DNA from: UBA2279 sp034399355
GTDB taxonomy: Bacteria > Actinomycetota > Coriobacteriia > Anaerosomatales > Anaerosomataceae
Length of the DNA: 64,000 nt
Assembly: GCA_034399355.1 (NCBI GenBank)
Contig: JAXMMT010000043.1
Span: forward strand, 1-64,000
Reading direction: 5' to 3'
Shown here: positions 8,225-16,039 of the stretch, one piece after another
Numbering within the stretch: the first letter of the stretch is position 1
How the letters are laid out: each line of letters starts with the position of its first letter
Made by a program: the position numbers and the translations under genes
The notes under the pieces: model-generated
Database searches by the model: none
What the model was told of the DNA's origin: nothing
Seen by the model: the letters and a program-made list of their open reading frames with translations, nothing else

Positions 8225-8593
8225 ATGGACAAGATGAAGGCAAAGGCGGCAGGTCTCGCTCGTCGCCAGCGCAGGGTCCGGGGCAAGGTTTCCGGGACCG
8301 CAGAGCGACCGCGCCTCCGCGTGACCCGTTCGAACGCGAACATCTACGCGCAGCTCATCGACGACATCTCCGGCACCACGTTGGTCTCGGCCTCGTCGAT
8401 TGATTCCGAGCTGCGCTCGAAGCTCGGCAACGGTTCGGGCGTCGACGCCGCGAAAGTGGTCGGCGAACTGGTCGGCAGCAGGGCTCTCGATGCCGGTATC
8501 AAGACGGTCGTCTTCGACCGTGGCGGTCAGCTGTATCACGGCCGCGTGAAGTCACTCGCTGAGGGCGCGCGCAGCGCTGGCCTCGAGTTCTAA
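8225..8593 (+). CDS. rplR: 50S ribosomal protein L18
   Basis: L18 anchors 5S rRNA together with L5. It has 122 residues. The N-terminal basic arm (RRQRRVRGKVSGTAERPRL) is followed by RSNANIYAQLIDD. The ending is HGRVKSLAEGARSAGLEF. The order rplF-rplR-rpsE is canonical. Confidence 0.97.
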   Translation: MDKMKAKAAGLARRQRRVRGKVSGTAERPRLRVTRSNANIYAQLIDDISGTTLVSASSIDSELRSKLGNGSGVDAAKVVGELVGSRALDAGIKTVVFDRGGQLYHGRVKSLAEGARSAGLEF

Positions 8594-8606
8594 GGGAGGA
8601 ATACGC

Positions 8607-9122
8607 ATGGCACGTGAAAGCAGAGGCGCACCGGTCTCCGAGCTTCAGGAGAAGGTCGTCTACATCAACCGCGTATCGAAGGTCGTCAAGGGTGGGCGCC
8701 GGTTCTCCCTGACTGCTCTCGTCGTCGTGGGCGATGGCAAAGGTCGCGTGGGTGTTGGTCTGGGTAAGGCCGCCGAAGTCCCCACGGCGATCAAGAAGGG
8801 TGTCGAGGACGCCAAGAAGAACATGTTCACGTTCCCGCTCGCGGGTACGACGATTCCGCACGCGATCACGGGTGAGTTCGGCGCAGGCAAGGTCCTGCTG
8901 AAGCCAGCCGCCCCCGGTGCCGGTGTCATCGCCGGCGGTCCGGTTCGTGCGCTGCTCGAACTCGGTGGCGTCACCGATGTCCTGAGCAAGTCTCTCGGCA
9001 CGAACAACGCACTCAACATGGTGAAGGCGGCAGCCGAGGGTCTGAGGGGGCTCAGCAGTGCTGAGGACGTTGCCCGCAGGCGCGGCAAGACCGTGGGCCA
9101 GGTCTACGGCTGGGAGGAGTAA
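8607..9122 (+). CDS. rpsE: 30S ribosomal protein S5
   Basis: S5 contributes to decoding accuracy and the mRNA helicase activity of the ribosome. It has 171 residues. The double-stranded-RNA-like domain shows EKVVYINRVSKVVKGGRRFSF-type sequence (here ending RRFSLTALVVVGDGKGRVG), and the C-terminal domain has LGTNNALNMVKAAAEGL. A GGGAGGAATACGC site precedes the ATG. Confidence 0.97.
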   Translation: MARESRGAPVSELQEKVVYINRVSKVVKGGRRFSLTALVVVGDGKGRVGVGLGKAAEVPTAIKKGVEDAKKNMFTFPLAGTTIPHAITGEFGAGKVLLKPAAPGAGVIAGGPVRALLELGGVTDVLSKSLGTNNALNMVKAAAEGLRGLSSAEDVARRRGKTVGQVYGWEE

Positions 9123-9128
9123 TCTCCA

Positions 9129-9323
9129 ATGGCGAAGGCAAGTGAGAAGAAGCTCAGCATCACGCAGGTGAAGAGCGTCATCGGTTTTCCCAAGAACCAG
9201 AAGGCGACCGTGCGCGCTCTTGGTCTGAAGCGCATTCGGCACACAGTCGTGCTGCCGGATAACCCGGCTGTCCGCGGAATGGTATTCAAGGTCAAGCACC
9301 TGGTTGAGGTTGAAGAGGGCTAA
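9129..9323 (+). CDS. rpmD: 50S ribosomal protein L30
   Basis: A 64-residue L30 starting six bases after rpsE. KLSITQVKSVIGFPKNQ and LGLKRIRHTVVLPDNPAVRG match the family. The ribosome-binding site (GGGAGGAG) lies inside the end of rpsE, so translation is likely coupled. L30 is absent from some bacterial groups; here it is present and intact. Confidence 0.95.
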   Translation: MAKASEKKLSITQVKSVIGFPKNQKATVRALGLKRIRHTVVLPDNPAVRGMVFKVKHLVEVEEG

Positions 9324-9421
9324 GCACGTGTCCGGCGCTTCGGTGCCACGACGACAGTCTGCCGGCGGCGAGCGGCCGGTGACCGAGGGGTTCTCTCGGT
9401 GGCGATATGAAGGAGTAGCAC

Positions 9422-9868
9422 ATGCAGATCCACGACCTGTTCCCGGCTCCGGGATCTCGTAAGGACCGCAAGCGTGTCGGTCGCGGCCACGGCAGTGGTC
9501 ACGGTGGCCGAAGCGGACGCGGCGATAATGGCCAGCTTTCTCGCGCCGGTGGCGGCAAGGGTCCGGGCTTCGAAGGTGGGCAGAATCCGCTTGCGATGCG
9601 TTTGCCAAAGCTCCCTGGCTTCAAGAACCGCAACCGTATCGAATACGCGATTGTGAATGTCTCGCGTCTTGAGGACCTGTACGACAAGGGCGCTACGGTC
9701 GACATCGACACACTGTTCGCCAAGGGAGTCATCAAATCGAAGTCGGTCCCGGTCAAGGTGCTCGGTGACGGCGAGATCAGTAAGCCTCTCACCGTGAAGA
9801 CGGACAAGGTGTCCGCTTCGGCCCGTACGAAGATCGAGGCTGCGGGAGGGACGGTCGAGCTGCCGTGA
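9422..9868 (+). CDS. rplO: 50S ribosomal protein L15
   Basis: L15 is a late assembly protein. It has 148 residues. The Gly/Arg-rich N-terminal arm (RKRVGRGHGSGHGGRSGRG) threads into 23S rRNA, and the globular part shows GFEGGQNPLAMRLPKLPGF. A GAAGGAGTAGCAC leader gives the start. Its TGA overlaps the ATG of secY, a conserved L15-SecY junction. Confidence 0.97.
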   Translation: MQIHDLFPAPGSRKDRKRVGRGHGSGHGGRSGRGDNGQLSRAGGGKGPGFEGGQNPLAMRLPKLPGFKNRNRIEYAIVNVSRLEDLYDKGATVDIDTLFAKGVIKSKSVPVKVLGDGEISKPLTVKTDKVSASARTKIEAAGGTVELP

Positions 9869-11127
9869 TGGACGCCCTTGTCAACGCGTTCCGAATCCCT
9901 GATCTTCGCAAGAAGATTCTCTTCACGCTGGGCGTCATCGCACTCTATCGCGTCGGCGCCCACATCACTGTGCCCGGTGTTGACCCAGCGGCGATCAAGA
10001 CCGCAATCGAATCGGGCGCCGCGTTGGGCCTGCTGAACCTCTTTGCCGGTGGTGCGCTTGAGAACTTCGCGATCTTCGCACTCGGCATCATGCCCTACAT
10101 CACGGCTTCCATCATCATGCAGCTTCTTCAGGCGGTCATCCCGACACTAGAGCGCTGGGCCAAAGAGGGCGAAGCCGGTCAGCGAAAGGTGACGCAGGTC
10201 ACGCGGTACCTTACGCTCGGTATCGGTCTGATCGAATCCGTCGGTCTGCTCTCCCTGTTCCAGGCTCCCGTGAGCCAGGGCGGCGCCGGTGTGGCGTTCG
10301 ACTGGCCGACTCGCATCATAGTCGTCATCAGTCTGTTGGCGGGTACCGCCTTCATCATGTGGATGGGTGAGCTGATCACGCAACGCGGCATCGGTAATGG
10401 CATGTCGCTGCTGATTTTCGCGAACATCGTTGCCCGATTCCCGATTACGATAGTCCAGTCGCTACAGCTCTCTAGCCCACTATTGGTCGCGCTGTTCCTG
10501 CTGATCTCAGTTGCGGTTGTTGCGGCGGTTGTCATCATGGAGCGCGGCCAGAGGCGCATTCCGGTGCAGTATGCGAAACGCGTGGTGGGTCGCCGCGTGT
10601 ACGGTGGAGTCGGTACTTACATTCCGCTGAAGATTAACGGCGCGAACGTCATCCCGATCATCTTTGCGTCCTCGTTGTTGCTGTTCCCTGCGACGCTGGC
10701 CAACTTCTTCCCGGGCGTGGCTTGGCTCGTCAAGGTATCCAGTGCGCTTTCGGAGGGCCCCCCGTTCATCATCCTCTTCGCGCTGTTGATCATATTCTTC
10801 ACGTACTTCTATACCGCCCTGATCTTCAACCCGATTGATCTTGCCGACAACCTGAGGAAGAACGGTGGTTTCATCCCAGGCGTTCGCCCCGGCAAGGCGA
10901 CTGTGGTCTACATCGAGAACGTGCTGAACCGCATCACGTTGCCCGGCGCGGTCTTTCTGGCGGCCATCGCCGTGGTTCCGCAGATCATGTTCCTGGCGAC
11001 CAACGCTCCGCTGCTGCGGACGTTCGGTGGCGCGTCGATTCTTATCATGGTCGGCGTTGCTCTTGAGACGATGACCCAACTGGAGAGCCAGCTCAAGATG
11101 CGTCACTACGACGGCTTCTTCAAGTAG
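9868..11127 (+). CDS. secY: Protein translocase subunit SecY
   Basis: SecY is the membrane channel of the Sec pathway. It has 419 residues with ten predicted membrane segments. Hallmarks are GLLNLFAGGALENFAIFALGIMPYI-type sequence in the plug/TM2 region and the cytoplasmic loop ERGQRRIPVQYAKRVVGRR, which contacts SecA and the ribosome. The ATG in the TGATG overlap with rplO is preferred; a GTG one codon earlier is possible. It is followed by adk and map, as in Gram-positive spc operons. Confidence 0.97.
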   Translation: MDALVNAFRIPDLRKKILFTLGVIALYRVGAHITVPGVDPAAIKTAIESGAALGLLNLFAGGALENFAIFALGIMPYITASIIMQLLQAVIPTLERWAKEGEAGQRKVTQVTRYLTLGIGLIESVGLLSLFQAPVSQGGAGVAFDWPTRIIVVISLLAGTAFIMWMGELITQRGIGNGMSLLIFANIVARFPITIVQSLQLSSPLLVALFLLISVAVVAAVVIMERGQRRIPVQYAKRVVGRRVYGGVGTYIPLKINGANVIPIIFASSLLLFPATLANFFPGVAWLVKVSSALSEGPPFIILFALLIIFFTYFYTALIFNPIDLADNLRKNGGFIPGVRPGKATVVYIENVLNRITLPGAVFLAAIAVVPQIMFLATNAPLLRTFGGASILIMVGVALETMTQLESQLKMRHYDGFFK

Positions 11128-11211
11128 AAGCTGTGGACAACAGCGAAGTCGCACGTGGGGTCTCGTACTAGTGACGGGTCCCTGCGCGGTATCTGAGCCG
11201 AGGAGGGAACC

Positions 11212-11856
11212 ATGAACGTCATGTTGTTGGGAGCACCGGGCGCCGGCAAAGGCACTCAGGCTGCGAAGATCATCGAGGCATATGGCCTCCCGCATATCTC
11301 GACAGGCGATATCCTGCGCAAGGCTGTTGCTGACCAGACACCACTCGGCCTTGAGGCCAAGCGCTACATGGACGCGGGCGAGCTCGTGCCGGACGAGGTC
11401 GTCATCGGCCTCATGAGGGAGCGACTGTCCCAGCACGACACCGACAAGGGCTTCATCCTTGACGGCTTCCCACGCACCGTGGTCCAGGCTGATGCGCTTG
11501 GCGAGGTGCTGGCCGAGCTCGGCAAGGAGCTTACCGCCGTCATCAGCATTGACGTCGACAAGCAGGCGCTCATCGATCGCCTGACCGCCCGCCGCACGTG
11601 CACGGCGTGTGGCGCGATCTTCAACGTGATCGCGCAGCCCGAGATTGCCGATGGCGTCTGCCCCGCGTGCGGGGGAGAACTCTTCCAGAGGGACGATGAC
11701 ACGGTGGAGACGGTATCGAACCGCCTGAACGTGTACGAACGCTCCACGGCGCCCCTGATCGACTACTACGTCGAGAAGGGCGTGCTGTATCACGTGAGCG
11801 GCAACCGCGACGTTGCGGACGTGTGGGCATCGGTAGACGTGATCCTGAAAGGCTAG
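11212..11856 (+). CDS. adk: Adenylate kinase, zinc-LID type
   Basis: Catalyses ATP + AMP to 2 ADP in the cytosol. It has 214 residues. The P-loop GAPGAGKGTQAAKI lies at residues 7-20, the NMP-binding ISTGDILR near residue 30, and DGFPRTVVQADAL near 84. The LID domain carries two Cys-x2-Cys pairs (CTACG and CPACG), the structural zinc site of Gram-positive adenylate kinases. GAGGAGGGAACC precedes the ATG. Confidence 0.98.
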   Translation: MNVMLLGAPGAGKGTQAAKIIEAYGLPHISTGDILRKAVADQTPLGLEAKRYMDAGELVPDEVVIGLMRERLSQHDTDKGFILDGFPRTVVQADALGEVLAELGKELTAVISIDVDKQALIDRLTARRTCTACGAIFNVIAQPEIADGVCPACGGELFQRDDDTVETVSNRLNVYERSTAPLIDYYVEKGVLYHVSGNRDVADVWASVDVILKG

Positions 11857-11862
11857 CGGCGA

Positions 11863-12609
11863 ATGATTCTCACGAAATCACTCGTCGAGCTTGAGATCAT
11901 GCGCGAGGCTGGTCGTATCACTGCGAAGGCCCTGCGTATGGTCGGTGAAGCCACGCGGGTGGGCGTGAGTACTGCCGAGCTCGATCTGATCGCCGAGGAG
12001 TGCATCCGGGCGGAGGGTGCGGTTCCCGCGTTCAAGGGGTATCGTGACTTCCCCGCTACGCTGTGTACGTCCGTCAACGAACAGGTCGTACATGGTGTCC
12101 CCGGCAAGCGCAGACTTGAAGACGGTGACATCCTCTCCGTCGACTGCGGCGCCATCATCGAAGGGTTCTACGGTGACTCCGCAGTGACGTTCGCGGTGGG
12201 GAAGATCACACCTGAGGCGCGACGACTTCTGGACGCTACTGCCGCTTCCCTCGATGCCGGCATCTCGCGGTGTCGCGAGGGTATGCGCCTGTACGATATC
12301 GGCGCTGCGGTGCAGAAGGTAGCCGAGGGCGCGGGCTTCGCGGTTGTGCGGGAGTATGTGGGACATGGTATCGGTCGGACCATGCATGAAGACCCGCAGG
12401 TCCCGAACTTTGGGAAGGCGGGGACCGGACCGGCGCTCAAGGTGGGAATGGTATTGGCCATCGAGCCGATGATCAACGCCGGCACGTATGAGGTCCGCGG
12501 GCTTTCTGACGGATGGACCGTCGTGACCAATGATTCGTCGTTGTCGGCGCACTTTGAGCACACTGTTGCCGTGACTGAGAACGGACCAATGATCCTGACA
12601 GTAGAATGA
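11863..12609 (+). CDS. map: Type I methionine aminopeptidase
   Basis: Removes the initiator Met from nascent proteins. It has 248 residues, with no N-terminal SH3-binding extension. The two-metal site is readable: Asp in DCGAIIEGFYGD (two ligands), His in GHGIGRTMHEDP, Glu in AIEPMI and Glu in EHTVAVTE. It starts six bases after adk; the ribosome-binding site is weak, so it probably relies on coupling to adk. Confidence 0.97.
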   Translation: MILTKSLVELEIMREAGRITAKALRMVGEATRVGVSTAELDLIAEECIRAEGAVPAFKGYRDFPATLCTSVNEQVVHGVPGKRRLEDGDILSVDCGAIIEGFYGDSAVTFAVGKITPEARRLLDATAASLDAGISRCREGMRLYDIGAAVQKVAEGAGFAVVREYVGHGIGRTMHEDPQVPNFGKAGTGPALKVGMVLAIEPMINAGTYEVRGLSDGWTVVTNDSSLSAHFEHTVAVTENGPMILTVE

Positions 12610-12613
12610 TAGC

Positions 12614-12643
12614 TGGACGCTGGTCGCATGCTTGGGCTATACT
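12614..12643 (+). promoter_or_regulatory. Candidate infA promoter
   Basis: A -35 element TGGACG and a -10 element TATACT are separated by 18 bases in the 73-base gap after map. Transcription would begin near 12650, about 33 bases before the infA start. This fits a secondary promoter for infA-rpmJ-rpsM-rpsK-rpsD-rpoA-rplQ in addition to read-through. Confidence 0.5.
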
Positions 12644-12682
12644 GCGAGCTTGTGACTTCAGCCCCACGAAGGAGCCAGGTAT

Positions 12683-12904
12683 TTGAGCAAGCGCGAGGAC
12701 TCCATAGAGATGGAAGGCACCGTTGTTGAGCCGCTTCCGAATGCGATGTTTCGGGTCGAGTTGGACAACGGGCACAAGGTTCTTGCTCACATCTCCGGGA
12801 AGATGCGCATGCACTATATCCGTATCCTTCCTGGAGACAAGGTGATAGTGGAGCTTTCGCCCTATGACCTCTCCCGCGGAAGAATCACGTACCGCTTCAA
12901 GTAA
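12683..12904 (+). CDS. infA: Translation initiation factor IF-1
   Basis: IF-1 occupies the A site during initiation. It has 73 residues with the S1/OB-fold pattern: IEMEGTVVEPLPNAMFRVEL, then LAHISGKMRMHYIRILPGD and VELSPYDLSRGRITYR. The start is a TTG (SKREDSIEME follows) with AAGGAG eight bases upstream; no ATG gives the conserved N-terminus. Confidence 0.96.
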   Translation: MSKREDSIEMEGTVVEPLPNAMFRVELDNGHKVLAHISGKMRMHYIRILPGDKVIVELSPYDLSRGRITYRFK

Positions 12905-12930
12905 TCTGCGGTTGTGTTCTCCGGGATAGA

Positions 12931-13036
12931 GACACCCGGCGCCGTGTTAGGCGCCACTAGTGTCTGTACTGCATGACAGTACTGAAAGAAGACGTCTGCG
13001 GCTGGACGTGGAGATAGATTTCAAAGAAATAAATCT
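12931..13036 (+). promoter_or_regulatory. Three consecutive hairpins between infA and rpmJ
   Basis: Three separate inverted repeats fill most of this 145-base gap. The first is GACAC..GTGTC enclosing GGCGCC..GGCGCC (12931-12964). The second is GTACTG..CAGTAC (12966-12982). The third is AGATTT..AAATCT (13016-13036), which ends one base before the AAAGGA ribosome-binding site of rpmJ. None is followed by a T-run. The spacing suggests an RNA leader controlling rpmJ or the genes after it, but no known leader family was recognised. Confidence 0.4.
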
Positions 13037-13049
13037 GAAAGGACGATCG

Positions 13050-13163
13050 ATGAAAGTTCGACCGTCGGTCAAGAGAATGTGTGAGAAGTGTAAGGTAATC
13101 CGCCGTCACGGCCGGGTCCTCGTGATTTGCGAGAACCCGCGTCACAAGCAGCGGCAGGGTTAG
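13050..13163 (+). CDS. rpmJ: 50S ribosomal protein L36, zinc-binding form
   Basis: A 37-residue L36 starting MKVRPSVKRMCEKC. The zinc site Cys11, Cys14, Cys27, His32 is complete, so this is the C+ form and not the zinc-independent paralogue. A longer in-frame start at 12960 would add 30 unrelated residues and is rejected. It lies between infA and rpsM, its usual position. Confidence 0.96.
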   Translation: MKVRPSVKRMCEKCKVIRRHGRVLVICENPRHKQRQG

Positions 13164-13179
13164 GCAGGAGGGACCGGCT

Positions 13180-13554
13180 TTGGCGCGTATAGCAGGCGTC
13201 GACCTCCCGCGCGAGAAGCGCGTTGAGATCGGACTGACCTACATCTTCGGCATCGGGCTCACCACGAGCCAGCAGATTTTGCGCGATACCGGCATCAGCC
13301 CGGATACCCGGGTGCGTAACCTCACTGAGGAGGAAGTTGTTCGGCTGCGCGAGTGCATCAATAGCAGCCTCAAGGTCGAGGGAGATCTTCGTCGCGAGGT
13401 CAGCCAGAACATCAAGCGCCTTATGGAGATCGGCTGCTACCGCGGCCTCCGTCACCGTCGCGGACTTCCTGTCCGTGGCCAGCGCACGCACACCAATGCG
13501 CGTACGCGCAAAGGTCCGCGTCGCCAGATCGGTGCGAAGAAGAAGGGCAAGTAG
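13180..13554 (+). CDS. rpsM: 30S ribosomal protein S13
   Basis: S13 contacts the P-site tRNA and the large subunit. It has 124 residues. The start is a TTG after GGCAGGAGGGACC (ARIAGVDLPREKRVEI follows). The helix-two-turn-helix part has LTYIFGIGLTTSQQIL, and the C-terminal tail shows the LPVRGQRTHTNARTRKGPR signature. Confidence 0.97.
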   Translation: MARIAGVDLPREKRVEIGLTYIFGIGLTTSQQILRDTGISPDTRVRNLTEEEVVRLRECINSSLKVEGDLRREVSQNIKRLMEIGCYRGLRHRRGLPVRGQRTHTNARTRKGPRRQIGAKKKGK

Positions 13555-13557
13555 CAC

Positions 13558-13959
13558 ATGGTAGCCAAGAAGAAGAACGTCAAGACGCGTGTCCGACGCA
13601 GCGAGCGGAAGAACATAGCTGTGGGTCAGGCGCACATCAAGAGTACGTTCAACAATACGATCGTGAGCATCACCGACCCGCAGGGCAACGTGATCTCGTG
13701 GCAGTCCGCCGGCACGGTGGGCTTCAAGGGTTCGCGCAAGTCCACGCCGTTCGCCGCGCAGCTCGCTGCTGAGGCGTGCGCGAAGATGGCGCAGGAACAT
13801 GGTCTGCGCAAGGTCGAGGTGTTCGTGAAGGGTCCGGGTTCAGGTCGCGAGACGGCGATACGCTCGCTGCAGGCCGCTGGTCTGGAGATCGCGAGCATCC
13901 GTGACTGTACCCCTGTTCCGCACAACGGTTGTCGGCCGCGCAAGCGCCGTCGCGTGTAG
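13558..13959 (+). CDS. rpsK: 30S ribosomal protein S11
   Basis: S11 forms the platform near the Shine-Dalgarno helix. It has 133 residues with HIKSTFNNTIVSITDPQGN, SAGTVGFKGSRKSTPFAAQ and the C-terminal DCTPVPHNGCRPRKRRRV. It starts three bases after rpsM with no strong ribosome-binding site apart from AAGAAGGGC in the preceding gene. Confidence 0.97.
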   Translation: MVAKKKNVKTRVRRSERKNIAVGQAHIKSTFNNTIVSITDPQGNVISWQSAGTVGFKGSRKSTPFAAQLAAEACAKMAQEHGLRKVEVFVKGPGSGRETAIRSLQAAGLEIASIRDCTPVPHNGCRPRKRRRV

Positions 13960-13980
13960 CACTGGGAGGAAGATACCTCA

Positions 13981-14607
13981 ATGGCACGTTACACTGGGGC
14001 GGACTGCAGACAGTGCCGCCGCGAAGGAATAAAGCTCTTTCTGAAGGGCGACCGCTGCTACACCGACAAGTGTGGCATCGAACGCCGCCCGTATCCTCCG
14101 GGTCAGGCCGGCAAGAAGCGGCCGCGTGACTCGGAGTACCGCGGTCAGCTTCGCGAGAAGCAGAAGGCGAAGAGGATCTACGGCACGCTCGAGAAGCAGT
14201 TCCGCAACTACTACAAGCTTGCCACCCGGATGCCTGGCATCACCGGCGAGAATCTGTTGCGTTTGCTCGAGAGCCGCCTGGACAACGTCGTCTATCGTCT
14301 CGGCTTCGCCGCTTCACGCGACGAGGCTCGTCAGATGGTTCGTCACGGCCACTTCCTGGTCGAGGGTCGCCGCGTGGACATTCCCTCGTTCCGCGTCCGT
14401 CCGGGTCAGGTCGTTGCGGTGGCCGAGAAGTCCAAAGACCTCACGGTTCTGAAAGCCGCTATGATCTCGTCGTCAAAGATTGAGATTCCCGGCTGGCTTG
14501 AGGTCGACGTCGAGAAGCTCACCGGCAAGATCTTGTCGCTCCCGACTCGCGAGCAGATCGATGCGCCCGTGCGCGAACAGCTCATCGTTGAGCTGTACTC
14601 GAAGTAG
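13981..14607 (+). CDS. rpsD: 30S ribosomal protein S4, zinc-binding form
   Basis: S4 nucleates small-subunit assembly and often autoregulates the alpha operon. It has 208 residues. The N-terminal domain has four Cys (CRQC near residues 9-12, then CYTDKC near 26-31), the zinc-containing C+ form. An S4 RNA-binding domain follows with LESRLDNVVYRLGFAASRDEARQMV. GGGAGGAAG precedes the ATG. Confidence 0.97.
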   Translation: MARYTGADCRQCRREGIKLFLKGDRCYTDKCGIERRPYPPGQAGKKRPRDSEYRGQLREKQKAKRIYGTLEKQFRNYYKLATRMPGITGENLLRLLESRLDNVVYRLGFAASRDEARQMVRHGHFLVEGRRVDIPSFRVRPGQVVAVAEKSKDLTVLKAAMISSSKIEIPGWLEVDVEKLTGKILSLPTREQIDAPVREQLIVELYSK

Positions 14608-14640
14608 AACGACGTGAACGAAGCCAAGGAGGCTTAGTAG

Positions 14641-15579
14641 ATGACCGAGTTCATGAGGCCCCAGGTGTCTGTCGATGTGATCGACGACCACACCGCGCGC
14701 TTCGTCGTGGAGCCGCTCGAGCGCGGCTACGGTTACACCCTCGGCAACTCGATGCGCCGTGTGCTGCTGTCCTCGCTTCAGGGTGCAGCGGCGACCTCGA
14801 TTCGTATCGAGGGCGTTCAGCATGAGTTCGCCACCATCGAAGGCGTTCGTGAAGATGTCACCGACATCGTGCTCAACGTCAAGGGACTCGTGTTCCGCGA
14901 GACCGAGATCGGTGAAGGCGATGCGGTCGCAACCCTGTCGGCCAAAGGTCCCGGTGAAGTCACCGGAGCGAGCCTGAAGGTCCCCGCAGAGTTCGATCTC
15001 GTCAATCCCGAGCACCTCATCGCGACGCTTGAGAAGGGCGCCACGCTGGAGATGAGCGCGCGCATCGGCATCGGTCGCGGGTACGTGACCGCCGATCGCA
15101 ACAAGTGTGCCGATGATCCGCTGGGTGTGATTACCGTGGATTCGCTGTTCTCGCCGGTGTCACGCTGTACGTACTCCGTTGAGAACACCCGTGTCGGTCA
15201 GCGTACCGACTACGACAAGCTGATCCTCGAGGTGGAGACCAACGGTGCTATCGATGCTCAGGACGCCGTTGCGCGTGCTGGCCGTATCATCAACGAGCAC
15301 ATGATGCTCTTCGCCGAACAGGCCGTGAGCGGTCTGCCCGAAGAGGGGATCTTCTCGGCCATTCCGGACGAGAAGGAGAGCGTGCTCGATACGCCGATCG
15401 AGGAGCTTGACCTGTCGGTCCGCTCCTACAACTGCCTCAAGCGGCAGGGCGTCAACACGATCGGTCAGCTCAACGAGTGTTCCGAGACGGATCTACTCAA
15501 TATCCGGAACTTCGGCGCCAAGTCGATCGAGGAAGTCAAAGACAAGCTTCAGGCGATGGGCCTGGGGCTCGCTCAGTAG
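14641..15579 (+). CDS. rpoA: DNA-directed RNA polymerase subunit alpha
   Basis: Scaffold of core RNA polymerase assembly. It has 312 residues. The N-terminal dimerisation domain shows FVVEPLERGYGYTLGNSMRR and RRVLLSSLQGAA. The C-terminal domain that binds UP elements and activators shows SVRSYNCLKRQGVNTIGQL and NFGAKSIEEVKDKL. It sits between rpsD and rplQ as in nearly all bacteria. Confidence 0.98.
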   Translation: MTEFMRPQVSVDVIDDHTARFVVEPLERGYGYTLGNSMRRVLLSSLQGAAATSIRIEGVQHEFATIEGVREDVTDIVLNVKGLVFRETEIGEGDAVATLSAKGPGEVTGASLKVPAEFDLVNPEHLIATLEKGATLEMSARIGIGRGYVTADRNKCADDPLGVITVDSLFSPVSRCTYSVENTRVGQRTDYDKLILEVETNGAIDAQDAVARAGRIINEHMMLFAEQAVSGLPEEGIFSAIPDEKESVLDTPIEELDLSVRSYNCLKRQGVNTIGQLNECSETDLLNIRNFGAKSIEEVKDKLQAMGLGLAQ

Positions 15580-15591
15580 GAGACACCGACT

Positions 15592-15945
15592 ATGCGACAC
15601 GCCAAGAAAGGACGCAAGCTAGGCACCGATGCGAGCCATACCAAGGCTATGCTTCGCAGTCTGGCCGCGGCCCTGTTCGAGCACGAGAGGATCAAGACCA
15701 CCGAGACACGTGCCAAGGAGATGCGCCCCCTCGTGGACCGCATCATCACTTGGGGCAAGGATGGTGACGTGCATGCACGCCGCCTCGCGTTGGCCGAGAT
15801 CAATGACCGTGCACTCGTGCACAAGATTTTCGATGACATTGCACCGCGTTATGCCGAGAGGAATGGCGGTTACACCCGCATCCTGAAGCTTGGCCCCCGC
15901 AAGGGAGACGCGGCTCCGATGGTCATCATCGAACTGGTCGACTAG
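15592..15945 (+). CDS. rplQ: 50S ribosomal protein L17
   Basis: L17 lies near the tunnel exit. It has 117 residues, with the N-terminal pattern MRHAKKGRKLGTDASHTKAM and then LFEHERIKTTETRAKEMRPL. The ending, YTRILKLGPRKGDAAPM, is typical. It is the last gene of the ribosomal super-operon before a terminator. Confidence 0.97.
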   Translation: MRHAKKGRKLGTDASHTKAMLRSLAAALFEHERIKTTETRAKEMRPLVDRIITWGKDGDVHARRLALAEINDRALVHKIFDDIAPRYAERNGGYTRILKLGPRKGDAAPMVIIELVD

Positions 15946-15978
15946 AACGAGACGACCCGTTGACGGGTCTGTGCGACA

Positions 15979-16014
15979 CGAGGGCCTCGCTGTATGGTGA
16001 GGCCCTCGTTCGTT
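15979..16014 (+). terminator. Rho-independent terminator after rplQ
   Basis: A perfect ten-base-pair stem (CGAGGGCCTC with GAGGCCCTCG) closes a ten-base loop and is followed by TTCGTTCT. It lies 34 bases after the rplQ stop and ends the long ribosomal operon. The T-tract is short, so some read-through to the ECF genes is possible. Confidence 0.8.
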
Positions 16015-16039
16015 CTCTATAGTGTGGAGGAAGTAGACG

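Noticed and set aside
10507..11793. Minus-strand open frame of 428 codons opposite secY and adk
   Set aside because: A shadow of two certain genes; composition is Arg/His/Asp-rich with no domain signature.
16018..16023. TATAGT as a -10 for the ecf operon
   Set aside because: Transcription would begin at the ribosome-binding site itself, and the -35 region (TGGTGA) is poor and lies inside the terminator stem.
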